Made by a program: the position numbers and the translations under genes
DNA from: Phycisphaerales bacterium UBA3190
GTDB taxonomy: Bacteria > Planctomycetota > Phycisphaerae > Phycisphaerales > UBA1924
Length of the DNA stretch: 31,955 nucleotides
Reading direction: 5' to 3'
NCBI GenBank assembly: GCA_002364005.1
Contig: DEXG01000028.1
Span: 95,686-127,640 of the forward strand
Notes under the pieces: generated by a model
The model's database searches: none
Seen by the model: the letters and a program-made list of their open reading frames with translations, nothing else
What the model was told of the DNA's origin: nothing
Shown here: piece by piece, positions 22,433 to 30,087 of the stretch
Layout of the letters: each line of letters opens with the position of its first letter
Numbering within the stretch: the stretch's first letter is position 1

Positions 22433-22858
22433 TTACTCGATGCTCGCGCCCAAGGGCTGATACCGCCCGCCGGCGATGCCCAGCATCTCGAAGATCGGGG
22501 TGCGGGCGTAGAGCAGTTCGGGAGCCGACGGATGCTCGGTTGAGAGGAACGCGTAGAGCACCGGGCTTTGGACATGCAGCCGCCCACCCGAGGAGCGGAG
22601 GTTCGGGACGCCCAGCGCGCGGGTGACCCGCTCAGGCAGTGGTGCCCGCTGCTCAGAGATTGGGTCGAACAGGGTCAGGCGTTCGTCTTGGGCGGGGGAT
22701 GCTTCGTAGCGGAGGGTGATCAGGGGTGCGTTGCCCACGGGGGCGTGATCGCCCAGGGCGCGACGGGAGATGCCCCACTCGATGCGGACCGATCGCAGCC
22801 CGGCGATGGGATCGACTACCACGGGGCGGCGGCTGGTTGAAACGGGCTGGGCACTCAT
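22433..22858 (-). CDS. Protein of unknown function co-translated with GbsR-like regulator
   Basis: 141 residues, no signal or membrane segment, and no recognised domain. The ATG at 22858 overlaps the stop of the GbsR-like gene (ATGA), so it is real and coupled. The sequence is mixed beta/alpha with phrases such as GLRSVRIEWGISRRALGD, NAPLITLRYEA and TPIFEMLGIAGGRYQPLGA. Coupling to a regulator suggests it is a partner or part of the regulated response, but no function can be assigned. Confidence 0.7.
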   Translation of the reverse strand: MSAQPVSTSRRPVVVDPIAGLRSVRIEWGISRRALGDHAPVGNAPLITLRYEASPAQDERLTLFDPISEQRAPLPERVTRALGVPNLRSSGGRLHVQSPVLYAFLSTEHPSAPELLYARTPIFEMLGIAGGRYQPLGASIE

Positions 22859-23481
22859 GACGAGCCCCCCTTCGCAGGGTTGCGGGATCTGCCGTGCGTG
22901 GCCTTGCGCCCGACGGGTGCTTTGGCGAGCAGCTTGGCGGCGGTCTGCAATCCCGCACCGCGCGGGCCTGCGAACTTGTGGGCGAGCGTGGTGATGAGCC
23001 CGAAGCCGTCGCGGACATCGTCCAGGCGCTTCTGCAACTCGCGGGCTTCTTCGGGCGAGCGGGCCCCGACCTGCGGCCCAAGCTCGGCGATCTCGTCGAG
23101 GGCGTCGAGCAATGGGTCGACCTCACGCTTGATGCGCTCGCGGGCGATCGCCCGCATCATCGACCAGACATCCTGCTCGGCGCTGTAGTACTCTTTCCGA
23201 TCGCCCGGCAGACGCACCTTCTCGACCACGCCCCACTCGAGCAGGGAGCGGACGGACATGGAGACATTCCCGCGTGAGACGCCAAGGCGGGCCATGATGT
23301 CGTCGGTGCACATCGGTCGCCCGGTGATGTAGAGCAGGGCGTGGACCTCGGCCATGGTTCGGCTGATGCCCCACACCGAGCCCATGCGGCCCCACGAAGC
23401 AATGAACCGGTCCTGGGCCTCGTGCAGCTGGGCCTGCGCCTCGGCGCTGGAGTTTGGGTTGGTCGAACTGGGTTTGGGCAT
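22855..23481 (-). CDS. GbsR/MarR-family transcriptional regulator
   Basis: 208 residues with a winged-helix domain of the GbsR (MarR-like) type: EAQDRFIASWGRMGSVWGISRTMAEVHALLY, then TGRPMCTDDIMARLGVSRGNVSMSVRSLLEWGVVEKV, which is the recognition helix and turn, and LPGDRKEYYSAEQD for the wing. The C-terminal half is a helical dimerisation region and a basic tail. GbsR-type proteins repress osmoprotectant uptake or synthesis; no such genes are adjacent here. The ATG at 23481 is preferred over the longer open frame because TACTTT lies 5 nt upstream and the extension is not protein-like. A dyad at 23523-23540 may be its operator. Confidence 0.85.
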   Translation of the reverse strand: MPKPSSTNPNSSAEAQAQLHEAQDRFIASWGRMGSVWGISRTMAEVHALLYITGRPMCTDDIMARLGVSRGNVSMSVRSLLEWGVVEKVRLPGDRKEYYSAEQDVWSMMRAIARERIKREVDPLLDALDEIAELGPQVGARSPEEARELQKRLDDVRDGFGLITTLAHKFAGPRGAGLQTAAKLLAKAPVGRKATHGRSRNPAKGGSS

Positions 23482-23486
23482 CTCCC

Positions 23487-23492
23487 AAAGTA
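23487..23492 (-). promoter_or_regulatory. Putative leaderless -10 box (TACTTT) of the GbsR-like gene
   Basis: TACTTT on the minus strand is 5 nt before the ATG at 23481. The intervening GGGAG is purine-rich but too close to the ATG to be a normal Shine-Dalgarno, so this case is less clear than the others. Confidence 0.3.
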
Positions 23493-23522
23493 TCCCATGG
23501 ACGCGGGCCAAAGTCGAGCAGG

Positions 23523-23540
23523 TTTCAGCAGAAACTGAAA
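23523..23540. promoter_or_regulatory. Candidate operator dyad upstream of the GbsR-like gene
   Basis: TTTCAG (23523-23528) and CTGAAA (23535-23540) are inverted around 6 nt, and a second overlapping dyad GTTTC/GAAAC is present. It is about 30-50 bp upstream of the putative -10 box, a reasonable place for autoregulation by a MarR-type dimer. Confidence 0.35.
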
Positions 23541-23576
23541 ATAGAAAAATCAAGCCGGCGGCACAGGCTCCAAACC

Positions 23577-23718
23577 AGCCGCGAATGGCAATGAGCGGCC
23601 ACGGCGATCACTCGGGTACGGCGGTGTGGTTTTACACACTGTCTTTCGGAGTTCAGTTGCTGATCGGGCGTGATGGATGTGCTGAAGCAACCGTGGCCGC
23701 TCATTGCCATTCGCGGCT
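23577..23718. repeat. 28-bp perfect inverted repeat element (MITE-like)
   Basis: The 28-base arm at 23577-23604 (begins AGCCGCGAATGG, ends GGCCACGG) is perfectly inverted at 23691-23718, enclosing 86 bp with a smaller hairpin (GTGTG 23624-23628, CACAC 23635-23639). A partial third copy (TTCGCGGCTGGT) follows just outside. No transposase frame and no clear target duplication are visible, so it is either a miniature non-autonomous element or a large palindromic intergenic repeat. Confidence 0.6.
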
Positions 23719-23750
23719 AGTAAGGCACCGTTCGCGGCTGGTATGGGGGG

Positions 23751-24704
23751 TCAGTTCAGGATGATGTCGATGCAGCCGGCCACGCCCAGGATGATCGAGA
23801 CCACCCCATTGAGGGTGAAGAAGGCCATGGGGATCCCTGCTTTGCCGCGTCGGATGAGCAGTGCGTGCTCGGCGATGAGCAGCCCGCTGGTTAGGGCGAT
23901 CGCGATGGTGAAGGCGGTGCCCAGTGCTTCGTTCGATCGCAGCGCCATGAGCAGGCAGGCGACGGCGAAGATGTGGAGGAGGCGGGAGATCCACAGCGCC
24001 CCGCGCCAGCCGAACTTGGCGGGCATGGAGTTGAGCCCGACCGATCGGTCGTAGTCGAGGTCCTGCAGCGCGTAGATGATGTCGAAGCCCGCGACCCAGC
24101 AGAGCACCATCCCCGCGATCCAGAAGACGCTGGGGGTGTGCACGAGCAGCTCGGGCCCGACGGCGATGGCCGCGGCGATGGGTGAAGCCGCCAACGCCCC
24201 GCCGAGGAAGATGTGGCAGAGCCAAGTGAATCGTTTGGTGAGCGAGTAGAAGGCGATCCAGATGAGCACCGGGATGCCCAAGATGGTGGGCCACCAGTTG
24301 CCCAGGAGCAGCCCGAAGAGCGAGCAGACGATCATGAACGCGGCGGCGTTGATGCCCAGCAGCAGGTAGCCGTCGCGTGCCTTGAGCGCCCCGGAGGCGA
24401 ATGCCCGCCGAGCCGTGCGCGGGTTGTCGGCATCGACCTTGGCATCAACGACCCGGTTGAAGAGCATCGCCCAGTTGCGTGCAAAGACCATGCAGAGCAC
24501 GACGAGGACGAGCATCTTGCCCATCGTGGCCCAGTCGATGCCGTGGACTGGCGCGTCGCCCATGTACGGCGCGACGAGGAAGGCCCCGAGGATGGCAAAG
24601 GGCATGGCGAACACCGAGTGGGCGAGCTTAATGTCGCCCATGGCGATGAGGAGCTTGGCCAGTGGGGTTTCCGGGCTTGGCTTGATGGTGGTCGTGGTGC
24701 TCAC
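23751..24704 (-). CDS. UbiA-family prenyltransferase (UbiA/MqnP-like)
   Basis: 317 residues with eight or nine membrane helices. The two Asp-rich prenyl-diphosphate sites are intact: AMLFNRVVDAKVDADNPRT and ALQDLDYDRSVGLNS. The NPRTARR and SMPAKFG phrases are typical of 4-hydroxybenzoate polyprenyltransferase and of the MqnP enzyme of the futalosine menaquinone route. It would attach a polyprenyl tail to an aromatic acid in quinone synthesis; which one cannot be decided from sequence, and no other quinone gene is adjacent. The start is GTG at 24704, without a Shine-Dalgarno but with TACCGT 7 nt upstream. The S8 protease terminator lies just before it. Confidence 0.9.
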   Translation of the reverse strand: MSTTTTIKPSPETPLAKLLIAMGDIKLAHSVFAMPFAILGAFLVAPYMGDAPVHGIDWATMGKMLVLVVLCMVFARNWAMLFNRVVDAKVDADNPRTARRAFASGALKARDGYLLLGINAAAFMIVCSLFGLLLGNWWPTILGIPVLIWIAFYSLTKRFTWLCHIFLGGALAASPIAAAIAVGPELLVHTPSVFWIAGMVLCWVAGFDIIYALQDLDYDRSVGLNSMPAKFGWRGALWISRLLHIFAVACLLMALRSNEALGTAFTIAIALTSGLLIAEHALLIRRGKAGIPMAFFTLNGVVSIILGVAGCIDIILN

Positions 24705-24711
24705 AATGGGA

Positions 24712-24717
24712 ACGGTA
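24712..24717 (-). promoter_or_regulatory. Putative leaderless -10 box (TACCGT) of the UbiA-family gene
   Basis: TACCGT on the minus strand is 7 nt before the GTG at 24704 and immediately downstream of the U-tract of the preceding terminator. Confidence 0.4.
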
Positions 24718-24723
24718 GGCGTT

Positions 24724-24747
24724 AAAAAACCCCGGCGGATGCCGGGG
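24724..24747 (-). terminator. Intrinsic terminator of the S8 protease gene
   Basis: CCCCGGC (24730-24736) and GCCGGGG (24741-24747) pair around a 4-nt loop. On the minus strand the hairpin is followed by a six-T tract (A-tract 24724-24729 on the plus strand). Confidence 0.85.
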
Positions 24748-24773
24748 CTGATGATCGAAAGAGGCGTCGAGGT

Positions 24774-26936
24774 TTACGGGCAGCCCGCGTTGAATGCCGA
24801 GAGGTACTCGGACACATCGAAGAAGTTCCATGACCCGTCGTTGTTGAAGTCGCCGGCGTCGTCCTGGGCGTTGAAGGCGGCCAGGAAGGCGCTGACATCG
24901 AAGAAGTTCAGGGTGCCGTCGCCGTTGAGGTCGGCGGGGCAGAGGTCGGCGGCTTCGGTGACGGCGCCGCTGATGACCAGCGCGTAGCCCTGGGGGCCCT
25001 GGTTGACGGCTGTGCCGTGGACCCTGATGGTGTAGTCGCCCTCGATTGCTGCCGGGAGCATGACCATCTCGACATTGTTGATGGTGTCGGTGGTGGTATC
25101 GAAGGTGCTCTGCCCGTTGACGATGTTGTTGCCCAGGAGGACCTGCCCGCCAGGCATGACGACCTCGAGGTCGAGGTTGTTGACGGGGGTGAAGGATGAG
25201 TTGGGCGAGGCGGGGGCGTCGTGCCAGACGAGTGTGACGCGCATGGGCACGGCGATGTCCTCGTTGGTGACGACGATCTCGTCGGTCTCGCTGGTGTTGA
25301 GCGCGTCGAGGCTGCTGTTGCGGACATCGCGGATGATGACCTTCTCGTCGTCGCCCGGGAAGTAGAGCGCGTTGTCGAGGAGTACGCGTCCCCAGCCCTC
25401 CTGGGTGCTTGGGTAGCCGGTGATGCCGGTCATGTTGACGGCGGAGTTGAGCAGCATGGCCTTGACGAGCGTGCCGCTGGGCGTGAACCCGTCATCGAAT
25501 GTGGGGACGCCTGAGGGGTAGTAGCCGTCCTCGAAGTACTGTCGGGTGAGGGCGGCGCAGCCTGCGATGGCGGGTGCGGCCATGGAGGTGCCGGTGAGCC
25601 CGAAGGTGCCGCAGCTCGTGCCGACCTGTGCCGAGCGGCTGTTGCAGCCGGGCGCGAAGATCTCGGGCTTGCGTCGCCCGTCAGCGGTGGGGCCGCGTCC
25701 GCCTGAGCAGAAGTTGTTCTGGCTGTTGGCGTCCTGGCTGGCGCCGACGGCCAGGCAGTTCTTGGCGTTCTCGGGGTTCTTGAGCGTGCTGGTGTTGGTG
25801 ACGGCGAAGATGACGAGGTTGTCGTCGTTGTTGAAGCTGAAGGTGTCGATGGCGCGTGGCATGCCGGTGTAGGCGGTGGTGCCGTCGTCGCCCCATGAGT
25901 TGGTGTGAATCGCGGCACCCTGGGCGTAGTGGGTGGTGAGGTGGGTGTTCAGGCTTGAGAAGCTGAACGATGGGGTTGAATCGAAGATGAGTCGCGATTC
26001 GTAGGCGATGCCCCGGGTGTTGTCGTCGAACCCGTTATCACCAAGGACGGTGCCCGCGACATGGGTGCCGTGGTAATCGGGGTTGCTGGTTGAGGTGTTG
26101 TACGCCTCGATTTTGCGGTGGTTGGGGCCGATGGGGTCGCCCTCGGGGTCGGTGAAGGAGCAGTGGTTGATGTCGACTCGGCCGTCCATGACGGCGACGA
26201 GCTGGTTCTCGCCGTGGAGCCCGTTGTCGTAGACGGGGAAGAAGCCGTTGGTGTTCGACTGGACGATCCATCGTGTGCTGCTGTTTCGGAAGGTGATCTC
26301 GGGTGCTGCCTCGATCCATTGCACATCGCTGATCTGCGCGAGCTTGCGGACATTGTCGGGGGTGGCGACGATGCTGATCATGAATCGGCGATCGAGGAGT
26401 TCGTGGTTGATGATCTCGACGCCGCCCATCTGCTCGATGTCCTTCTTGGTGTCAACGATCGAAGCGCCGGAGAAGAGGTAGACATGCGACACGATCTTGC
26501 CCTGATCGGCGATGGCCTTGCGTTCGGGGCTGATGGGGACGCGTGCTTCGAGCGTGGGCTCGATCTTCCATGCGTTGTCGAACTCAACGAGTTGCTCGAC
26601 GAAGCCGAGCAGGCGGAGGTTGTCGAGGCGGGCCTCGCGTGTTTCGATGACGAACGCGTTGGTGGGGAGGTAGTCGCCGATCGCGACGCCGGTGGCTTCG
26701 ATCTTCTGACGCCGCTCGGGGCTCATGGGCCCGTCGAGGACCATGACCATGCGCTCCGGGAGCAGCTGTGGGCGGACCTGATTGGGGCTGAGCATGTTGG
26801 TCAGGGTGTTGACCCGAACCGGCCCGGTCTTGAGATCGAGTGTGCGGGGCTGGGCACCCATGGCTGATCCTGCGAGCATGGACAGCAGGGCGCTTGAGAT
26901 GAGGAATCGATTTGCGTGGCGTCGGTGGGGGTGCAT
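24774..26936 (-). CDS. Secreted subtilisin-like (S8) protease with dockerin-like C-terminus
   Basis: 720 residues from the ATG at 26936, which has GGAG about 10 nt upstream and opens a signal peptide (basic MHPHRRHANR, hydrophobic to about 25, then SAMGA). The open frame upstream is not used. A propeptide-like region (about 35-215) precedes the peptidase S8 domain with the triad intact: AVMDGRVDINH (D251), DYHGTHVAG (H289) and GLTGTSMAAP (S451); AVTNTS (N381) fits the oxyanion Asn. A C-terminal beta domain (about 530-650, RVTLVWHDAPASPNSS and DYTIRVHG) resembles pre-peptidase/P-type domains. A two-repeat dockerin-like module ends it (CPADLNGDGTLNFFDVSAF and FNNDGSWNFFDVSEYL, final Cys). It is an extracellular protease, with a terminator downstream. 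Confidence 0.92.
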   Translation of the reverse strand: MHPHRRHANRFLISSALLSMLAGSAMGAQPRTLDLKTGPVRVNTLTNMLSPNQVRPQLLPERMVMVLDGPMSPERRQKIEATGVAIGDYLPTNAFVIETREARLDNLRLLGFVEQLVEFDNAWKIEPTLEARVPISPERKAIADQGKIVSHVYLFSGASIVDTKKDIEQMGGVEIINHELLDRRFMISIVATPDNVRKLAQISDVQWIEAAPEITFRNSSTRWIVQSNTNGFFPVYDNGLHGENQLVAVMDGRVDINHCSFTDPEGDPIGPNHRKIEAYNTSTSNPDYHGTHVAGTVLGDNGFDDNTRGIAYESRLIFDSTPSFSFSSLNTHLTTHYAQGAAIHTNSWGDDGTTAYTGMPRAIDTFSFNNDDNLVIFAVTNTSTLKNPENAKNCLAVGASQDANSQNNFCSGGRGPTADGRRKPEIFAPGCNSRSAQVGTSCGTFGLTGTSMAAPAIAGCAALTRQYFEDGYYPSGVPTFDDGFTPSGTLVKAMLLNSAVNMTGITGYPSTQEGWGRVLLDNALYFPGDDEKVIIRDVRNSSLDALNTSETDEIVVTNEDIAVPMRVTLVWHDAPASPNSSFTPVNNLDLEVVMPGGQVLLGNNIVNGQSTFDTTTDTINNVEMVMLPAAIEGDYTIRVHGTAVNQGPQGYALVISGAVTEAADLCPADLNGDGTLNFFDVSAFLAAFNAQDDAGDFNNDGSWNFFDVSEYLSAFNAGCP

Positions 26937-27129
26937 GTGTGGTGTCTCCGAGCGGCGATTGCCGGTGTTCAGTCGATATACGGGCATCGGCATTGTGAGA
27001 CGCGGGCACAAGACAAACCGAGAACAGCATCCCGTGAGTCGCGTATTTTGCGATACCAACAGCCGCCCGAATGGGCGTCAGCGTCCTATACGACGCAGAT
27101 AGGTCTCGGGATGCACTGAAAAGGGGGAA

Positions 27130-27594
27130 TCACGCGGCGGAGGATCGCACGCTGATTCCCTGCTTCTTCGCCAGTCCAAGGGCCTTCTTCCGGGCCGCGT
27201 CTCGGTCCCGGGCGGTGTGGATCAATCGGTCGAGCTTGGTCTTCTTGAGTACCCTGGAGACCTCTTTGGGGACTTTATAGAGGACAAGCACCCCTCCGGC
27301 TCGTTCCAGGTCAGCGCTGAGCTGGGTCAGAGCGCCCAGCACGCTGGAGGCGAGGGTTTCGGTATTCCGCATCGAGAGCACGATGACGCGGGATCGCCCT
27401 GTTCGGCACAGCCCGGCCAGTTCGGCGCGGAGCTTGTTCGTATCGAGCGAGCGGAGCGAGCGGTCGTTGAGGCGGGCGCGGATCACGCCGTCCTCTTCTT
27501 TGACCGTGAGCAGCCCGGTATGTGGCTTCTTGGTTGAGTTCGCCGACGGACACACAGCGTGGTCCGATGGCGCATCATCGAGATCGATACGCAT
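27130..27594 (-). CDS. STAS-domain protein (anti-sigma factor antagonist-like)
   Basis: 154 residues from the ATG at 27594 (AGGGGA about 9 nt upstream; a GTG at 27612 is possible). The STAS fold is at about 28-125: TGLLTVKEEDGVIRARL, NKLRAELAGLCRTGRSRVIVLSMRNTETLASSVLGALTQLSADL, and GGVLVLYKVPKEVSRVLKKTKLDRLI. The Ser in LASSVLGAL is at the position of the phosphorylatable Ser of SpoIIAA/RsbV proteins. A 25-residue tail is basic (DAARKKALGLAKK). It may be part of a partner-switching signal pathway, but no anti-sigma kinase or sigma factor is adjacent. A small CCCAG/CTGGG dyad (27614-27625) lies upstream. Confidence 0.85.
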   Translation of the reverse strand: MRIDLDDAPSDHAVCPSANSTKKPHTGLLTVKEEDGVIRARLNDRSLRSLDTNKLRAELAGLCRTGRSRVIVLSMRNTETLASSVLGALTQLSADLERAGGVLVLYKVPKEVSRVLKKTKLDRLIHTARDRDAARKKALGLAKKQGISVRSSAA

Positions 27595-27764
27595 ATTGGT
27601 AATCCCCTGCACACCCAGAACTGGGCTTGAAAGACAGGAGCAACGGTGCGTTCAGAACCTGCACGGCACCAGCCCATCAGGGGCACGGTGCGCTAGAAAT
27701 GGCCGATCGGGTGGCTCTGTGCAGGTCAGCGGGGTCGCGCCGGTGGGGGCAATAAGGTGCGGGC

Positions 27765-28064
27765 TCAGCCGAGCGCGTCCGAGGCATCGAACCCGAGGGC
27801 GTCGCTGACCTGGGCCGCATCGAGCGAGCTGATCGCGAACATCTTCTCGGGATTGGTCTGCCCAGAGACGAGGGTGACCTGAGCGGGCTTGATGCCCAGC
27901 GATTTGGCGAGCAGCTTGATGATAGCCTTGTTCGCCTTGCCCCCCTCGGGCGCGGCGCTGGTCCGGACCTTGATCCGATCGCCCAGCATCCCCGCGACGG
28001 CGTCGCGCGATGCGCCCGGGACCGCCTTGACGCGCAGCTTGACTGGACTGGCATGCTCGCTCAT
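27765..28064 (-). CDS. DUF167 (YggU-like) protein
   Basis: 99 residues. The DUF167 signature is present: LRVKAVPGASRDAV, DRIKVRTSAAPEGGKANKAIIKLLAKSLGI and VTLVSGQTNPEKMFAI. The family is small and widespread (YggU of E. coli); its function is not established. The ATG at 28064 lacks a Shine-Dalgarno, but TAAGAT lies 6 nt upstream; its TAA is also the stop codon of the preceding FG-GAP gene (9 nt before this ATG). It could be read both as the end of that operon and from its own leaderless start. Confidence 0.9.
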   Translation of the reverse strand: MSEHASPVKLRVKAVPGASRDAVAGMLGDRIKVRTSAAPEGGKANKAIIKLLAKSLGIKPAQVTLVSGQTNPEKMFAISSLDAAQVSDALGFDASDALG

Positions 28065-28070
28065 GCAGCG

Positions 28071-28076
28071 ATCTTA
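28071..28076 (-). promoter_or_regulatory. Putative leaderless -10 box (TAAGAT) of the DUF167 gene
   Basis: TAAGAT on the minus strand is 6 nt before the ATG at 28064. Its first three bases are the TAA stop of the upstream FG-GAP gene, so a coincidence with the stop codon cannot be excluded. Confidence 0.35.
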
Positions 28077-29858
28077 TTCGCAGGGGTTCTGGTAGCTGCT
28101 GATGAAGTCCATGATGTCCAGGACATTCTGCGAACCGTCGCCGTTGAAGTCGGCGCTATCGCTGCCGTCGATGTACGCCCGGATCATCGCGGCGACATCG
28201 TAGAAGGTGAACGCGCCGTCCTGAGTGAAGTCGGCGGGGTGGTAGGCGTACACGGTCATCTGCTGATCGATGGCTGGGTTCTCGATGGTCGTCACCGAGC
28301 CGTCGGCCCATTCGAAGCGGACGGAGTCGATCTCGGTGATGATCTCGGTCCCGAAGTGGACGGTGAGTTCGGACTGGCCGAGGTAGCTGCTTGCCCCGTC
28401 GATGACCCGCAGGTGCTCGCGCCCGGCGTAGGTCGCGATGACGCGTGTGCCGTAGCCCATCGGTGCCAGGCACGGGTGCAGATCGGTGTTGAGGTCGATG
28501 CGCAGGTAGTGTGAGAAGGGGCGCCCCGCTTCGTCGAGGTCGTTGCGGTAGAGCCGGAAGGGCCCACCGTTGTCAACGAAGGCGAGATCGAGGTCGCCGT
28601 CGCGGTCGTAGTCGAGCTGGACGAGCCCACGCCCGTCGATGTGGAAGCTGAGTCCGGTGTTGAACGAGGTGTCGTTGAAGTTGCCGTTGCCGTCGTTGTT
28701 CCAGTAGCGTGTGGGCTCGTTGGGCCACTGGGGCCAGCCGTTGGTCGCGACGATGTCGACATCGCCGTCGTTGTTGTAGTCGCCGCTGACAACGCCCCAG
28801 CCCCAGCCGTTATCGCTCACGCCCCGGACCTGTGCCTGATCGAGGAAGACCGGGTTGCCGGCTTCGCTGATGCTCATGCCCATGTAGAGCGTGTTGTAGT
28901 AGTTGGCGCTGCTGACATGGATGTTGGTCATGAACCAGTCGAGCATGCCGTCGCCGTTGAAATCGTTGAGGGTGGAGCCCATGCCGTTGTTGTCGTTGGT
29001 GATGTTGGCGGTCTCGGTCTCATCGCGGAAGCTGATGCGACCGTGCTGATCGGGGCCGTTGTTGACATAGAGGCGTGAGGTGGCGAAGTCGCAGGTGAGC
29101 AGCAGGTCGGGGTAGCGATCGCCGGTGACATCGACGATCTTGGGCGTGAACCCACGCAGCGCGAAGGGCGGCTCGGGCAGTGCCTCGTCGCTGATGTTGG
29201 TGAAGTACCCGTTGCCGTTGTTCTCGAAGAGCCGGTTGCCGTCGGCACCCGGGGTGAACTGCCATGTGGCGGCGAAGAGGTCAAGGTCGCCGTCGAGGTC
29301 GACATCGCCGAACGCGGCTCCCTTGCCGGCGACGATGGTCATGACCCGATTGACCCCGCGTTGCTCTGCTTCTTCGCTGAAGGTCCAGTTGCCCATCGCA
29401 TCGGGGCCCTGGTTGATGTAGAGCAACGCGTGCCCGGGCTGGGCCTGCTGGTCCGCCGGGCCGAAGGACTGCACATAGAGATCCGGGAGCCCGTCGTTGT
29501 TGACATCGCCCACGGCACTGCCCTGGCCCATGTGGAGCCGATCGATACCCCATGAGGCGGCCTGGTCTTCGAAGGTCCCGTCCTGCTGATTGATGAAGAG
29601 CATGTCGGGGACGCTGCCCAGGCCGGGGATGTAGAGATCGGGCCAGCCGTCGATATTGAAGTCGCCCACGCTCACGCCGCCGGTCATGACATCATGCTGG
29701 CCCGTGTATTGCTCGATGGGGACGGTGATCGCGTTGATCTCAGCGATGGTGTTGACGAGCGAGAAGTGTGGATCGACCGCCAGCGTCGAGCCGGTGATCG
29801 CGCACAGGGAGACGAGGGCGAGCGAGGTATTGAGACGCGTGATTCGTGTCTGGGGCAT
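28074..29858 (-). CDS. Secreted FG-GAP/ASPIC (CRTAC1-like) protein with dockerin-like end
   Basis: 594 residues with a signal peptide (MPQTRITRLNTSLALVSLCAITGSTLA, cut near 28). Residues about 55-440 hold FG-GAP/VCBS repeats with Ca-binding D-x-N-x-D-G loops: VGDFNIDGWPDLYIPG, VGDVNNDGLPDLYVQS, GDVDLDGDLDLFAAT, VSGDYNNDGDVDIVA and LDYDRDGDLDLAFVD, forming a beta-propeller. Residues about 450-530 match the ASPIC/UnbV domain (GYGTRVIATYAG, SSYLGQSELTVHFG, VRFEWADGS). The last 55 residues are dockerin-like (FTQDGAFTFYDVAAMI, FNGDGSQNVLDIMDFI) with a terminal Cys but without the leading Cys of the other two. It is probably an extracellular or surface adhesion or binding protein. The ATG at 29858 has a weak GGAA upstream. 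Confidence 0.88.
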   Translation of the reverse strand: MPQTRITRLNTSLALVSLCAITGSTLAVDPHFSLVNTIAEINAITVPIEQYTGQHDVMTGGVSVGDFNIDGWPDLYIPGLGSVPDMLFINQQDGTFEDQAASWGIDRLHMGQGSAVGDVNNDGLPDLYVQSFGPADQQAQPGHALLYINQGPDAMGNWTFSEEAEQRGVNRVMTIVAGKGAAFGDVDLDGDLDLFAATWQFTPGADGNRLFENNGNGYFTNISDEALPEPPFALRGFTPKIVDVTGDRYPDLLLTCDFATSRLYVNNGPDQHGRISFRDETETANITNDNNGMGSTLNDFNGDGMLDWFMTNIHVSSANYYNTLYMGMSISEAGNPVFLDQAQVRGVSDNGWGWGVVSGDYNNDGDVDIVATNGWPQWPNEPTRYWNNDGNGNFNDTSFNTGLSFHIDGRGLVQLDYDRDGDLDLAFVDNGGPFRLYRNDLDEAGRPFSHYLRIDLNTDLHPCLAPMGYGTRVIATYAGREHLRVIDGASSYLGQSELTVHFGTEIITEIDSVRFEWADGSVTTIENPAIDQQMTVYAYHPADFTQDGAFTFYDVAAMIRAYIDGSDSADFNGDGSQNVLDIMDFISSYQNPCE

Positions 29859-30018
29859 GACAATGATTCCGTTCAGGTCCTGCGCACGGGCCTATTGAGT
29901 AGGTTTCACAGCAGCAAACCGTGGGAGTAGGCTGCTCTTAAGGATGCCACGAACCGGGCACAAGATCAAGGCGAATGCCCGTTGAACGCATAAAACGGGC
30001 GATTGTGGGGCTCAGGAG

Positions 30019-30051
30019 TCCGATACGGGTTCGCTTTGGGCCCGAATCGGA
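30019..30051. repeat. Inverted repeat in the 29859-30087 gap
   Basis: TCCGATACGGG (30019-30029) and CCCGAATCGGA (30041-30051) pair with one mismatch around an 11-nt loop. It lies just downstream of the methyltransferase gene (minus strand) but no T-tract follows, so a terminator role is uncertain. Nothing else is seen in this 229-bp gap. Confidence 0.4.
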
Positions 30052-30087
30052 TGCAGGCTTGCTTGTTGAGCCTCAAAGAAGTGGTAT

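Noticed and set aside
30019..30051. Intrinsic terminator of the methyltransferase gene
   Set aside because: The hairpin is good but no T-tract follows on the minus strand, so it is listed only as an inverted repeat.
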